Shown piece after piece: positions 26,916 through 36,694 of a stretch of DNA of 64,000 nucleotides. The stretch comes from Pararhizobium sp. IMCC3301 (GTDB lineage: Bacteria; Pseudomonadota; Alphaproteobacteria; Rhizobiales; GCA-2746425). The notes beneath the pieces are model-generated. The model was not told the origin of the DNA. It searched no databases and saw only the letters and a program-made list of their open reading frames with translations. Where the stretch lies: the NCBI RefSeq assembly GCF_030758315.1, contig NZ_CP132336.1, positions 3,315,001 through 3,379,000 of the forward strand. The letters are read 5' to 3'. The position numbers and the translations under genes are program-made. Each line of letters begins with the position of its first letter. Position 1 is the first letter of the stretch.

Positions 26916-27245
26916 TCAGTCGAGATGAAATACTTCGTCCATCATCGCCCAGAACTCGCCATCCTTGCGCGTTGACAGCGGAACCTGGCAGGGGTCGGTG
27001 TGGGTCCACCAGCGCTGGGTTTCCGGGTCTTCTGCAATCCGGGCGGCATCGGCGGCGAAGTCTTCGCCATGATATTCCCAATAGCCAAACAGCAGATTTT
27101 CCGGCTCTTTCAGAAAGATCGAATAATTGCGGATATGGCACTTTGACAGACGCTCCAGCACGGACGGCCAGGCATCGGCATGCAACCGTTTATAGTCAGC
27201 CACTTTCTCCGGCTTCAGGCCTATCACCATACCCATTCGCTGCAT
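26916..27245 (-). CDS. L-rhamnose/L-fucose mutarotase family protein
   Basis: This 109-aa protein of the RhaM-like (DUF718) family has an N-terminal MQRMGMVIGLKPEKVADYKR and the later conserved block FGYWEYHGEDF, ending in a PLSTRKDGEFWAMMDEVFHL segment. The family interconverts alpha and beta anomers of 6-deoxy-hexoses. It lies 30 bp downstream of the acid-sugar dehydratase on the same strand, so both are co-transcribed. This gene is the best single hint that the substrate is a deoxy-hexose. Confidence 0.85.
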   Translation of the reverse strand: MQRMGMVIGLKPEKVADYKRLHADAWPSVLERLSKCHIRNYSIFLKEPENLLFGYWEYHGEDFAADAARIAEDPETQRWWTHTDPCQVPLSTRKDGEFWAMMDEVFHLD

Positions 27246-27275
27246 TGCCTTGCTCCTTCGTTTAGCCGGTTGATT

Positions 27276-28385
27276 TCAGTTCGATGTCCATGAGAGGCCG
27301 TCAATGCGCGCCTTGCCGATGGCGTCCCAGTCCCAGTCAATCCCCAGACCGGGCGCTTCGCTTGGCCAGGCGCGTCCGTTTTCAATACGCAGCCCGGTTT
27401 GTGTAATCGTATCAAGTTGCGGAATATATTCCAGCCAAGGCGCATTGGGAATGGCACAGACCAGGCTGGCATGCAGCTCCATCAGAAAATGTGGGCAGAC
27501 CGGCACTCCGAAAGCCTCGGCCATATGGGCGACTTTCATCCACGGTGTAATGCCGCCGATCCGTGCGACATCAACCTGAACAATCGAGGCACCGCCGCAG
27601 ACCAGATAATCCTTGAACTGGCTGATGGAATACATGCTTTCGCCCACGGCAATCGGAACCGAGGTGGAGGCGGCCAGCCTGGCATGCTCAAGCACATTGT
27701 CCGCCGGCATCGGTTCTTCGAACCAGCCAATGTCGAACTCTTCCAGCATCCGCGCCCGGCGGGTTGCTTCCGCGCGGCTGAACGCCTGATTGGCATCCAC
27801 CATGATTTCATAGCCCGGCCCGACAGCCTTGCGTACGGCGGCAAGCCGCTCGCGGTCCTCTGAAACATGCGGTCGTCCGATCTTGATTTTCGACCCGGCA
27901 AATCCGTTTGCTTTTGCCTCCAGCGCATCCTTCACCAGATCTTCGGTTTCAATGTGCAGCCAGCCGCCCTCGGTGGTGTAGCAGGGCACATTGTTCTTGG
28001 CACCGCCCAGAAGCCGGAACAGCGGCAGGCCAGCCTTTCGGCATCTCAAATCCCACAGCGCCGTATCAATTGCCGCCAGAGCAAGCGAGGTAATCGCGCC
28101 GACCGCCGTCGCATGGGTTGAGAACAGCAAATCCTGCCAGATCGCTTCAATGGTCTCAGCGTCCTTGCCGATCAATCGGGGAACCAGAGTCTCGCGCAGC
28201 AGCGACATCACCGCCGCGCCGCCCTGGCCGATTGTATAGCTATATCCTGTACCCGTGACGCCATCCGTGTCGGTGATCCGCACAATGGGCGTTTCCTGGC
28301 TGTCAAACGACTGGATTGCATCCGTCCGGCGCACTTTGGGCACCAGATCAACCATCAGAATCTCGCACCGTTCTATTTTAGCCAT
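27276..28385 (-). CDS. Enolase-superfamily acid-sugar dehydratase (MR/MLE group)
   Basis: This 369-aa mandelate-racemase-group enzyme has the acid/base lysines in GSKIKIGRPH, metal ligands in EIMVDANQAFS, IGWFEEPMPAD and IAVGESMYS, and a late histidine in VCPHFLMELHASL. Such enzymes dehydrate aldonic acids to 2-keto-3-deoxy acids. In this neighbourhood L-fuconate or a similar 6-deoxy-aldonate is likely. Classical L-fuconate dehydratases are longer (about 430 aa), so the exact subgroup is open. It is first in a two-gene operon with the mutarotase. Confidence 0.82.
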   Translation of the reverse strand: MAKIERCEILMVDLVPKVRRTDAIQSFDSQETPIVRITDTDGVTGTGYSYTIGQGGAAVMSLLRETLVPRLIGKDAETIEAIWQDLLFSTHATAVGAITSLALAAIDTALWDLRCRKAGLPLFRLLGGAKNNVPCYTTEGGWLHIETEDLVKDALEAKANGFAGSKIKIGRPHVSEDRERLAAVRKAVGPGYEIMVDANQAFSRAEATRRARMLEEFDIGWFEEPMPADNVLEHARLAASTSVPIAVGESMYSISQFKDYLVCGGASIVQVDVARIGGITPWMKVAHMAEAFGVPVCPHFLMELHASLVCAIPNAPWLEYIPQLDTITQTGLRIENGRAWPSEAPGLGIDWDWDAIGKARIDGLSWTSN

Positions 28386-28852
28386 GGCAGATAGTTCTCC
28401 CGTTTCCTCAAATCCTCAACGTCTGGCCGACTCGGCACTCAGCACTGCGCAAGTCGACTTTATTGCAGTAGCATGTCACCGGCAACGCCTTGAGCGGGAC
28501 CGGAATTCTCCGCCGCCGTTGCACACTTTTGCACTGAAAACAGAGTGAGCGGAAGGATCTGGATGGTGCAAACAGGGCTAATTTTTTCCGACCTCGCCAG
28601 CCCGCAGCGATTGCGAAGGAGGTTGCTTTCAACACCGCCAGGCTTTCATTGGTGCTGCTGCGACTTTGCGTCACATCCGAACCCCCCGGACAACACACTT
28701 TTGGCATAGTTGGTCGTCACGGATGCTTGTAAAGCAGATCAGATCAGTAGCATTCGGGAAAAAATACGTTATTGTCACAACGGCCCGAAGTGCACCTTCA
28801 TGCTGAAGAAGCGTCCAGAGTGCAGGGAATTGTCGGTATGGAGTCAGTTTGA
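28386..28852. other. Intergenic region between dehydratase and tamA
   Basis: These 467 bp must carry the divergent promoters for the dehydratase-mutarotase operon and for tamA. I find no convincing gene, RNA or copy of the CTACCATGGTAG operator. An open antisense frame here (28408-28707) has no ribosome site and a protein-unlike composition. Confidence 0.5.
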
Positions 28853-30784
28853 ATGCGGGTGTCGCACATCACGGCCACTTTTTTGTCTGCTTTTGCACTG
28901 GCCGCTGTGGCAACACTGGTAGCAGGACCTACCAACGGCCATGCGCTTGAGTTGTTCGGAAAATGTCTTTTTGGCAAATGTAAAACCGCCGATTCCGCTG
29001 ACAGCGAGCTGATTGATCCCAAACAATACACCGCCGAACTGACCATCCTGCCGGAAGAGGACAAAGACGTCGCAAAGGCAGTCAGAGCCGCTTCTGAACT
29101 GGTGCGTGGAAGTGACGCCGCCGTTGGTGGCTCCGCTGGGCTGATCGCCCGCGCCAAGGGCGATTATAGGCGCATTCAGGCAGCGCTTTACAACGAAGCG
29201 CACTATGGCGGCAGCATTTCCATCGAAATCAATGGCCGTCAGGCGGCGGACATTCCGGCCGGAACTCAAATTCCGGATGTCTCGACCGTGGATATTGTCG
29301 TCAGACCCGGTAATCTGTTTCGTATTCGCGACAGTATCGTGATGAATCCGGCACCGGTCACATCAGATCCGGACGATATTGTCGACCGGCCCGCAGATCG
29401 CGGATTTGCCGATGGCGAACCGGCAAGGGCCGGTGTCGTGCGCCGCGCCGGAAGCCTGTCGCGCGAGGCCTGGCGGCAACAGGGCTACCCCAAAGCGCGG
29501 GTTGAACGACAAACCGTCACTGCCGTGCATGCCGAGGATTATCTGCGCGTCTATCTGTGGATGGCCCAGGGTCCTTATGCGGTCTACGGAGATATCGACG
29601 TTGAAGGCATTGAACGCATGTCACCGGAATTCGTGCTCTATATGAGCGGACTGATCAAGGGTCAGGAATTCGATCCCGATGATCTGGAAAAGGCTCGCAA
29701 GCGGCTGGAGCGGCTTGGCGTATTCGCCTTGCAGAAGATAGAGGAAGCGCCTGAGGTTCTGCCAGATGGCAGCTTGCCGATCACCATCATTACCAGTGAG
29801 AAAAAACCCCGGCGCATTGGCGTCGGTGCAACCCTGTCCACCATTGATGGCGCGGGTGTGGAAGCCTATTGGCTGCACCGCAATCTGTTTGGCCAGGCGG
29901 AACGGCTGCGGCTGGACGGGCGCATTGCTGGTCTGGGCAGCACAATTGATTACACCCAGTTTGACTATCTTCTCGGGGCTGAGTTCACCAAACCGGGCGT
30001 CTTCAACCCTGACACCGATCTGACACTCGGCACTATTGCCAAACGCGAAGTCAACGAAACCTATACGGAAACCTCCGTATCTGCCACGGCGACGCTAAAG
30101 CATTATTATTCCGATGAACTGACCTTTACCGGAGGACTGTTTGCCGAGTTTGGCGAATACACCGATACATTTGGCACACGGCAATTGTTCACCACCGGAA
30201 TTTTGACGCAGGCCACATTCGATCAGCGCGATAACAAGCTGGAGCCGACCTCCGGCTTCTATGCCGATCTGAAGGCACGGCCTTTCTACGAGTGGGAATT
30301 TGAAAGCGCCGGACTGCATCTGGAAGCCGAAGGCCGCGCCTATGTGGCGGTTGGCAGCAAGAACACGGTTTTGGCCGGACGGCTGAAACTGGGGTCTCTG
30401 GCCGGCATTGCCGTTCAGGAAGCGCCGCCTGACCTGCTGTTTTTTGCCGGTGGTGGCGGATCGGTGCGCGGCTACGGCTACAAGAATATCGGGGTGAGGG
30501 AGCCGGATGGATCGATTTCCGGCGGACGCTCGCTGCTCGAGGCATCTGTGGAGCTGCGCCAGCGCATCACCGGGAATTTCGGTGCCGTGGCCTTTATCGA
30601 CATCGGCACAGTGGGTCCTGACAGCGCAATTGATTTTTCCGAGGACCTGAAGATCGGTGTTGGTGCCGGGCTGCGCTACTATACCGGTCTGGGCGCGATC
30701 CGGCTTGATGTCGGTGTGCCGCTCGATCCGGGCAAGGATGATCCCGCCTTCGGCATTTATGTTGGAATTGGACAGGCGTTTTGA
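28853..30784 (+). CDS. tamA: Autotransporter assembly outer-membrane protein TamA
   Basis: The 643-aa protein has an N-terminal signal segment (HITATFLSAFALAAVATLVA), three POTRA-like periplasmic repeats (IQAALYNEAHYGGSISIEIN; SREAWRQQGYPKARVERQTV; DLEKARKRLERLGVFALQKI), and a C-terminal 16-strand Omp85 barrel with the lid-loop motif GGGGSVRGYGYKNIG. It ends in a terminal aromatic (GIGQAF), as expected for barrel insertion. It overlaps the tamB start by four bases. TamA and TamB together move proteins and possibly phospholipids to the outer membrane. Confidence 0.93.
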   Translation: MRVSHITATFLSAFALAAVATLVAGPTNGHALELFGKCLFGKCKTADSADSELIDPKQYTAELTILPEEDKDVAKAVRAASELVRGSDAAVGGSAGLIARAKGDYRRIQAALYNEAHYGGSISIEINGRQAADIPAGTQIPDVSTVDIVVRPGNLFRIRDSIVMNPAPVTSDPDDIVDRPADRGFADGEPARAGVVRRAGSLSREAWRQQGYPKARVERQTVTAVHAEDYLRVYLWMAQGPYAVYGDIDVEGIERMSPEFVLYMSGLIKGQEFDPDDLEKARKRLERLGVFALQKIEEAPEVLPDGSLPITIITSEKKPRRIGVGATLSTIDGAGVEAYWLHRNLFGQAERLRLDGRIAGLGSTIDYTQFDYLLGAEFTKPGVFNPDTDLTLGTIAKREVNETYTETSVSATATLKHYYSDELTFTGGLFAEFGEYTDTFGTRQLFTTGILTQATFDQRDNKLEPTSGFYADLKARPFYEWEFESAGLHLEAEGRAYVAVGSKNTVLAGRLKLGSLAGIAVQEAPPDLLFFAGGGGSVRGYGYKNIGVREPDGSISGGRSLLEASVELRQRITGNFGAVAFIDIGTVGPDSAIDFSEDLKIGVGAGLRYYTGLGAIRLDVGVPLDPGKDDPAFGIYVGIGQAF

Positions 30785-33700
30785 TCTTGAAACCGTTTCT
30801 CATCATGTTCGCCACCTTGTCCCTGTTGCTTGGCTTTATTGTGCCAGGGCAGGCCCAGGAAGCGCAGGAACGCTCATCCTTTATCCAGTTTGTCGAAGGC
30901 AAATTGTCCACTCCCAACCGGCAGATCCGCCTCAACGGTCTGCAAGGCTCGCTGTCGTCGAATGTCTCGTTCGACAGCATTACAATTTCAGATACCGCCG
31001 GTATCTGGCTGGAGATCACCAAGCCCAGTCTGGTCTGGAACCGCTCAGCCCTGTTTCGCGGCCGCCTCGAAATCAAGAGCATGGAAGCGGACCGGATTGA
31101 TTTCAAACGCAAGCCGCTGGCAGAGGATGGCTTGCCATCTCCTGAAGCTTCCGACTTTACCCTGCCGGATCTCCCGGTGGCGGTAGAACTGGAAAAGCTC
31201 AGTGTGCCGGACATCGCGTTCGGCCCCACGGTTTTTGGTCTTGAGACGCAGGCCAGTCTGAATGGCTCTTTCACTCTGGATGAAGGCTCGCTCGACCTCA
31301 ATCTTGATATTCAGCGTCTCGACGGGTCCGGGGGCCGTTTTACCGCCACGGCGGAATACCGCGCCGGGGACAAAAATCTGTCCCTTGATGTAAATCTCAA
31401 GGAAGCCGAAAATGGCATCATTGCCACTTTGCTGCGGCTGGAGAACCGGCCGCCGATCTCCCTGGAAATCAAAGGTGATGGACCCCTTGAAGGCCTCGCA
31501 GTATCGCTGGATTTCAATGTAGCGGACGCGCGCATTCTCGAAGGTAAACTGACTTTCGAGGACACCGCCGGCGGTCTGAAGGCCCTCGCCACACTTGAAG
31601 GGCCACTGTCCGATATCCTGCCGGAAACCACGCGGCCGTTCTTTGGCAACCGCAGCAGTCTGTTGGTGGATGCGCTGTTCGTCGCGCAGGGCGGCGTGAC
31701 GATCAACCGCTTCCTGATTGACAGCGGCAGCGTCCAGTTGGCAGCCAATGCCTCAACTCTGGCGGATGGATTTCTCGACCGTCTGAATGTTGATTTGTCG
31801 CTGGCGCCAACTGAAGACGCCCGCCTGGAACTTCCCTTCGGCACCACTGCCACCACAATTGCCGGTGCCTCTCTGACAGTGTCCTACAATGCCGGCCAGA
31901 GCGGGGACTGGCAGTCCAATCTGCGTCTCGGCGATTTGCGCAGCGCCAATATGCAATTGGATGAGCTGGCCCTGCAAGCATCGGGAACCGTACAGAACAT
32001 CAATGATCCGGCACAGCGCAGCGTAACGTTCCAGTTTGATGGCGCGATGAACGGCATCGAAGCGACAAAGCCAGCCCTGGCAAAAGCGCTTGGCAGTCGG
32101 ATCAGCACAACGGGAGCCGGCCAATGGTCAAAAGCGCTTGCGCTGAAGTTCGACGAGTTTTCAATCAATGGCGAAACGCTGAGCATTCAATCCAGTGGCA
32201 CCGTGGCGCAGGCCGCATTTGATGGCACAATTGAACTCGAGACAGCCGATCTCAACGCTTTCTCCTTTCTCGCCGGTCGCCGTCTTGGCGGCTCTACCGG
32301 ACTTGTGGCTCAAGGCAGTATCGGGCTGATCAATGGCAGTTTTGATCTGACAGTTGAAGGCACCGGCCAGTCAATCACTCTGGATAACGAAACAGTCGAC
32401 ACTCTGCTGCGCGGCAAAACCTCCCTGTTTGGCGGTGTCAGCCGCTCCACAGAAGGGCTGAGTTTCCGTAATTTCGTTGTCTCCAACGATCAGTTGGAGT
32501 TGAATCTGAATGGCAGGTATGCGTCAGAACTAGCTGATCTTGAAGGCAAAGCCCTGATCCGCAATCTGGCCAGCATCAACAGCAACGGCTCCGGCGCGCT
32601 GGTTCTCGATCTCAGTCTCACCGGTCAGCAGCGGCCATTTGACCTGACGACAAAACTGAGTCTGGAGGAGGGTCGGCTTTCCGGCAAACCGGTCCGCGAT
32701 GTGGTGTTGTTGTTTGAGGGCGTTACCGACGGAACCGCACTCCGCGGCGCGCTTTCCGGTGACGGTTTCATAGACCGGCAGAGACTGGCATTAAGCGGCC
32801 GCATTGAAGTGGATGAAGAGGCGAAGCGGCTCACCGGCTTCGATTTGAATATCGGTGCGACGGATATCACCGGTAATCTGGCGCGCAGCGGCGATGGCCT
32901 GATTGATGCCGTTATCGAAGTGCAAAGCCGTGATATCAGCGCCGCCGCCGCTCTGGCTCTGGTGAAGGCTTCGGGTCAGTTGAACGGCACTGTGCGTTTG
33001 CAGCCGGCCCCTTCCGGCACCCAGTCGGCGTCTGTCAAACTGCAGGCCCGCGATGTTGTGTTTGAAGACATCAGGGTTGGCAGCGCCGATGTAGATGCCG
33101 ATATTTCGGAGTTGTTCCGTCTGCCCGGTGTCGATGGCACGATTTCCGCCCGCTCGGTGGTTTTCGGCGGGTTCAATATTCAAACCATCGACAGCACAAT
33201 TGTCACAACCGGCGATGTCACGACCTTCGATCTGAAGGCCGCCCTGGCACAGAACAATACAACGCTCTCGACATCGGGACAGATCGCCCGTGGCGCTGCG
33301 CTCTCGCGCATTGTCATCAACAGTTTCGATCTTAATTCCAGCATAGCCGACGCCAGGCTGACTGCCCCGGCGGAATTGCAGATTCAGGATGGAGTGACAC
33401 GGATTTCCAACGCGGTGCTGCAGGTCGGAAACGGCAGTATCCGGATTGATGGCAGTTCCGGGCGGCAGCTGGATATTCGCGTCGACATCGACAATCTGCC
33501 TCTCAATATTGCCAATGCCATTGTGCCGGATCTGGCGATGCAGGGCCAACTCAACGGCCAGGTCGCGATTACCGGCGAGACGGCCAGTCCGAATGCCAGC
33601 TTCACGATACAGGGATCAGGCCTGTCGGCTCGGCCGCTGATCGATGCCGGCATTTCTCCCCTGCAGTTGACCGCCGATGGCAGTTTTCAGAACAATATCC

Positions 33701-35073
33701 TGTTCCTCAACCGGGCCAGCGCCAACAATGCGCAAGGCGTGAATCTGACTGCCAGCGGCCAGATTTCGGTGGCGGCTTCCACTCTGGCAATCAATCTATC
33801 GGGCAATGCGCCGCTGTCGCTGGTTGATCCGGTGTTGCGTGAGCGTGGCTCCAGGGCGACCGGCAATGCCAGTCTCAATGTGGAGATTGGCGGTACCTTC
33901 CAGAACCCGGCGGTCAGCGGAAACCTGTCAGTCAATAACGGGACCTTTTCAGATCCTCTGTCAAATGCCCGCCTCAACAACATCACACTGTCGGCATCGC
34001 TGCAGGGCAGGCAGGCTTTCATCGACCGGTTCAGCGCGGCGCTGGCCACCGGCGGCACAGTGTCAGCATCCGGTGTTGTCGGCATATTTGATCAGTCGGC
34101 GACAAATCTGACGATCCGGCTGGATCAGGCGCGCTATACCGATGCACAGACCTTCTCCACCGTGCTGAACGGAACGCTTTCGCTTACCGGCAATATCACT
34201 CAGAATCCATTTCTGTCAGGTGACATCACGCTGGGAGAAACCGAGATCACAGTTCCAGAGACATTCGCTTCCAGTTCTGAACTGCTGGATGTGCGTCATG
34301 TTGCGCCGCCCCCAGCGGTGCGCGAAACTCTTGCCAGAATTGCCCGCTCCACCCCTGTACCCACTCCGGCTTCGCGCCCCTTTGTCCTGACACTCGACGT
34401 GACGATTAACGCCCCGAACCGGATTTTCGTACGTGGCCGGGGTCTTGACGCCGAGCTTGGCGGGCGCATTCGCCTCACCGGTCCGACTTTTGACATCTCG
34501 CCGATTGGCCAGTTCGAACTCATCCGTGGCCGGCTTTCGGTCGTCGGCCAGCGTATCGATCTGGAAGAGGGAACCGTCTTCCTGCTGGGAGATATGAATC
34601 CGCGGATCAATTTTCTGGCGCGTGTCTCGACGCAATCCGTCGATGCCTTCATTCGCATTGAAGGCCGACTGAACGATATCAAAGTCACCTTCTCGTCGAT
34701 GCCATCACTGCCTCAGGATGAAGTCCTGTCGCGTATCATCTTCGGACGCAGCATCGGAGAATTGTCACCCTTCCAGGTCGCCCGGCTGGCGTCCATCGCA
34801 CTGGAACTCACGGGTGGCAACAGCCCGTCGCTGATTGACAATCTGCGCGAGGGAACCGGTCTCGACGACATCGATATTGTCAGTGATGGCAGCGGAAATA
34901 CCGCCGTGCGCGTTGGTAAATATATCAACGACAATGTCTATCTGGGTGTGCAGGCAGGCCAGGAAACCGAAGCCAGCATCAATCTCGATATTACCGAAGA
35001 TCTGACGGCAAAAGGCACTGTCTCATCTGATGGCAATACCGGCATTGGTCTGTTTTTCGAAAAAGACTACTGA
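30781..35073 (+). CDS. tamB: Translocation and assembly module protein TamB
   Basis: The product is very large (1430 aa) and begins with a single hydrophobic anchor (LKPFLIMFATLSLLLGFIV). A very long run of repeated beta-strand/linker units follows, which in this AsmA-like superfamily forms a hydrophobic groove across the periplasm. The C-terminal 350 residues are the conserved TamB (DUF490) domain, including RLSVVGQRIDLEEGTVFLLG, MPSLPQDEVLSRIIFGRSIG and the final TGIGLFFEKDY. The start is TTG 30781, overlapping tamA's stop as TTGA; ATG 30805 is an alternative. Translation is probably coupled to tamA. Confidence 0.93.
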   Translation: MILKPFLIMFATLSLLLGFIVPGQAQEAQERSSFIQFVEGKLSTPNRQIRLNGLQGSLSSNVSFDSITISDTAGIWLEITKPSLVWNRSALFRGRLEIKSMEADRIDFKRKPLAEDGLPSPEASDFTLPDLPVAVELEKLSVPDIAFGPTVFGLETQASLNGSFTLDEGSLDLNLDIQRLDGSGGRFTATAEYRAGDKNLSLDVNLKEAENGIIATLLRLENRPPISLEIKGDGPLEGLAVSLDFNVADARILEGKLTFEDTAGGLKALATLEGPLSDILPETTRPFFGNRSSLLVDALFVAQGGVTINRFLIDSGSVQLAANASTLADGFLDRLNVDLSLAPTEDARLELPFGTTATTIAGASLTVSYNAGQSGDWQSNLRLGDLRSANMQLDELALQASGTVQNINDPAQRSVTFQFDGAMNGIEATKPALAKALGSRISTTGAGQWSKALALKFDEFSINGETLSIQSSGTVAQAAFDGTIELETADLNAFSFLAGRRLGGSTGLVAQGSIGLINGSFDLTVEGTGQSITLDNETVDTLLRGKTSLFGGVSRSTEGLSFRNFVVSNDQLELNLNGRYASELADLEGKALIRNLASINSNGSGALVLDLSLTGQQRPFDLTTKLSLEEGRLSGKPVRDVVLLFEGVTDGTALRGALSGDGFIDRQRLALSGRIEVDEEAKRLTGFDLNIGATDITGNLARSGDGLIDAVIEVQSRDISAAAALALVKASGQLNGTVRLQPAPSGTQSASVKLQARDVVFEDIRVGSADVDADISELFRLPGVDGTISARSVVFGGFNIQTIDSTIVTTGDVTTFDLKAALAQNNTTLSTSGQIARGAALSRIVINSFDLNSSIADARLTAPAELQIQDGVTRISNAVLQVGNGSIRIDGSSGRQLDIRVDIDNLPLNIANAIVPDLAMQGQLNGQVAITGETASPNASFTIQGSGLSARPLIDAGISPLQLTADGSFQNNILFLNRASANNAQGVNLTASGQISVAASTLAINLSGNAPLSLVDPVLRERGSRATGNASLNVEIGGTFQNPAVSGNLSVNNGTFSDPLSNARLNNITLSASLQGRQAFIDRFSAALATGGTVSASGVVGIFDQSATNLTIRLDQARYTDAQTFSTVLNGTLSLTGNITQNPFLSGDITLGETEITVPETFASSSELLDVRHVAPPPAVRETLARIARSTPVPTPASRPFVLTLDVTINAPNRIFVRGRGLDAELGGRIRLTGPTFDISPIGQFELIRGRLSVVGQRIDLEEGTVFLLGDMNPRINFLARVSTQSVDAFIRIEGRLNDIKVTFSSMPSLPQDEVLSRIIFGRSIGELSPFQVARLASIALELTGGNSPSLIDNLREGTGLDDIDIVSDGSGNTAVRVGKYINDNVYLGVQAGQETEASINLDITEDLTAKGTVSSDGNTGIGLFFEKDY

Positions 35074-35093
35074 CAGCCTGTCCCGGTCAAATG

Positions 35094-35115
35094 GTTCAAT
35101 GTAATCATGAAACGC
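35094..35115 (+). repeat. Short dispersed repeat, copy 1 (overlaps xylulokinase start)
   Basis: These 22 bases are identical to 47063-47084 and continue with near identity (TCTAACC here, CTCTAGCC there). The xylulokinase ATG at 35107 lies inside it, so the first residues (MKRSN) are encoded by repeat sequence. Short palindromic intergenic repeats of this kind are common in Rhizobiales. Confidence 0.7.
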
Positions 35116-36588
35116 TCTAACCTTCTGATTGGCATAGATGTCGGAACCACGGCGGTGAAAACCGGTCTGCTGGATCAGAGCGGACAGATTCGCGGTTTTG
35201 TCAGCCGGCCCTGCCGGACGATGCGGCGCGAAGGTGGCATCGTCGAGCAGAATGCGGATGACTGGCTGCAACCCATTGAAGACGCCTTCTCACAATTTTC
35301 CGATGAAATGAAGAACGTCGCCGCCATCGGCATGTGCTCCCAGGTCAACACCCATATTTTTGTCGGCAAGGATGGAAATCCGCTGGCACCGGCCATCCTG
35401 TGGCAGGATGTGCGGGCTGATGAGGAAGCCCGGGAGCTGGACGCCGCGGTGTCTCACGAGCAGCGCATCGCCTGGTGGGGTGCGCCGATGCCGATCGATG
35501 CCAGCCATGTGCTGTCGCGCATGTTGTGGATGTCGCGTCACCGGCCGGATATCTGGCAAGACACCGCCTGGGTCATGCTGCCGAAGGATTATTGCGCCTT
35601 CAAACTGACCGGCCAGCTGGCAACGGACGGCCTGTCCAATATCGGCCTGGTGGATCAGCAACTGCGACCCATACCCGATGTTCTGAAACTGGTGCCCGGT
35701 GCCGCCGACCGGCTGGTTCCGGTCAGGGAAGTTCTGTCTGTCATCGGCGAAATCCGCGCCGGTCCTGCAGCCGGCATTGCCCTGGCCAATGGCACCATGG
35801 ATGGCTGGACCGGCCTGCTGGGTTGCGGCGCTGCCACTGAAGGAACCACCGCCTATCTCAGCGGCACCAGCGAAATACTCGGGATCACCTCACAATCGGT
35901 AGAGCCGACGCCCGGCATCATTGTCTTTCCGCCCTGCCAGAACATCCGCATCCACGCCGGCCCGACACAATCCGGCGGTGCCGCGAAACTATGGTATGGC
36001 CAGTTGACAGGGCAAAGTCCGCAGGAGATGGCGACAGCCGCTGCTGCATCGGATTTCGGCAAGCCGGCTCCGATCTTCATTCCCCATCTTCAGGGCGAGC
36101 GTGCGCCGATCTGGAAATCCCACACCAGAGGCGTGTTTCTCGGTCTGGACCACACCACCAGCGCTGCCGATATGGCGCGCTCCGTCTATGAGGGCGTGGC
36201 GTTTTCTGTGCGCTTGCTGCTGCAGGCGCTGCAGCATTCCTCCGGCATTTCCAGCGGACCCATCCATTGCGGCGGCGGGGGATTCCAGTCGGATGTCTGG
36301 AACCAGATACGCGCCGATATTCTCGGGCGCGAGTTGCGCCGCGTCGCGGTTACCGACACCGGCGTGCTGGGAGCGGCTGGAATAGCGGCCTGCGCCGTCG
36401 GACTTCATCCCTCGCTGTCGGCCGCCTTTGAGCAGATCGTGCGGTTTGACGCCGCCTATCAACCCAATTCAAGCCTGAAAAGCCGCTATGACGCGCTGTT
36501 CGACATCTATGTCAATGCGATTGATGCCAATGAAGCACTGAACCGTGCCTTTCTTGACGTCGCTAAATTATCCATTGATGCGAATTAG
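35107..36588 (+). CDS. xylB: Xylulokinase (FGGY family)
   Basis: This 493-aa sugar kinase of the FGGY family has the N-terminal phosphate-1 motif IGIDVGTTAVKTGLLDQSG, AIGMCSQVNTHIFVGKDGNP, a catalytic aspartate region GTMDGWTGLLGCGAATEG, HLQGERAPIWKSHTRGVFLG and the C-terminal adenosine motif IHCGGGGFQSDVWNQIRADI. It would phosphorylate D-xylulose or a related ketose or polyol-derived sugar. The genes that follow on the same strand encode a complete CUT2 transporter, so it probably acts on that transporter's substrate. No xylose isomerase or polyol dehydrogenase is in view. No clear ribosome site precedes the ATG, which lies in a dispersed repeat. Confidence 0.85.
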   Translation: MKRSNLLIGIDVGTTAVKTGLLDQSGQIRGFVSRPCRTMRREGGIVEQNADDWLQPIEDAFSQFSDEMKNVAAIGMCSQVNTHIFVGKDGNPLAPAILWQDVRADEEARELDAAVSHEQRIAWWGAPMPIDASHVLSRMLWMSRHRPDIWQDTAWVMLPKDYCAFKLTGQLATDGLSNIGLVDQQLRPIPDVLKLVPGAADRLVPVREVLSVIGEIRAGPAAGIALANGTMDGWTGLLGCGAATEGTTAYLSGTSEILGITSQSVEPTPGIIVFPPCQNIRIHAGPTQSGGAAKLWYGQLTGQSPQEMATAAAASDFGKPAPIFIPHLQGERAPIWKSHTRGVFLGLDHTTSAADMARSVYEGVAFSVRLLLQALQHSSGISSGPIHCGGGGFQSDVWNQIRADILGRELRRVAVTDTGVLGAAGIAACAVGLHPSLSAAFEQIVRFDAAYQPNSSLKSRYDALFDIYVNAIDANEALNRAFLDVAKLSIDAN

Positions 36589-36694
36589 TCCTACCCATTT
36601 TCGCGGTTTTCTGGCTTCATGGGGTAAATCAAAAAACGGGCGAGCGGAACGGCAATTTCAACCCGCGATCCTTTGCAAAACATCGGGAGACATT

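Noticed and set aside
28408-28707. Minus-strand frame in the dehydratase-tamA gap
   Set aside because: No ribosome site, basic and Ser/Arg-rich composition, no similarity.
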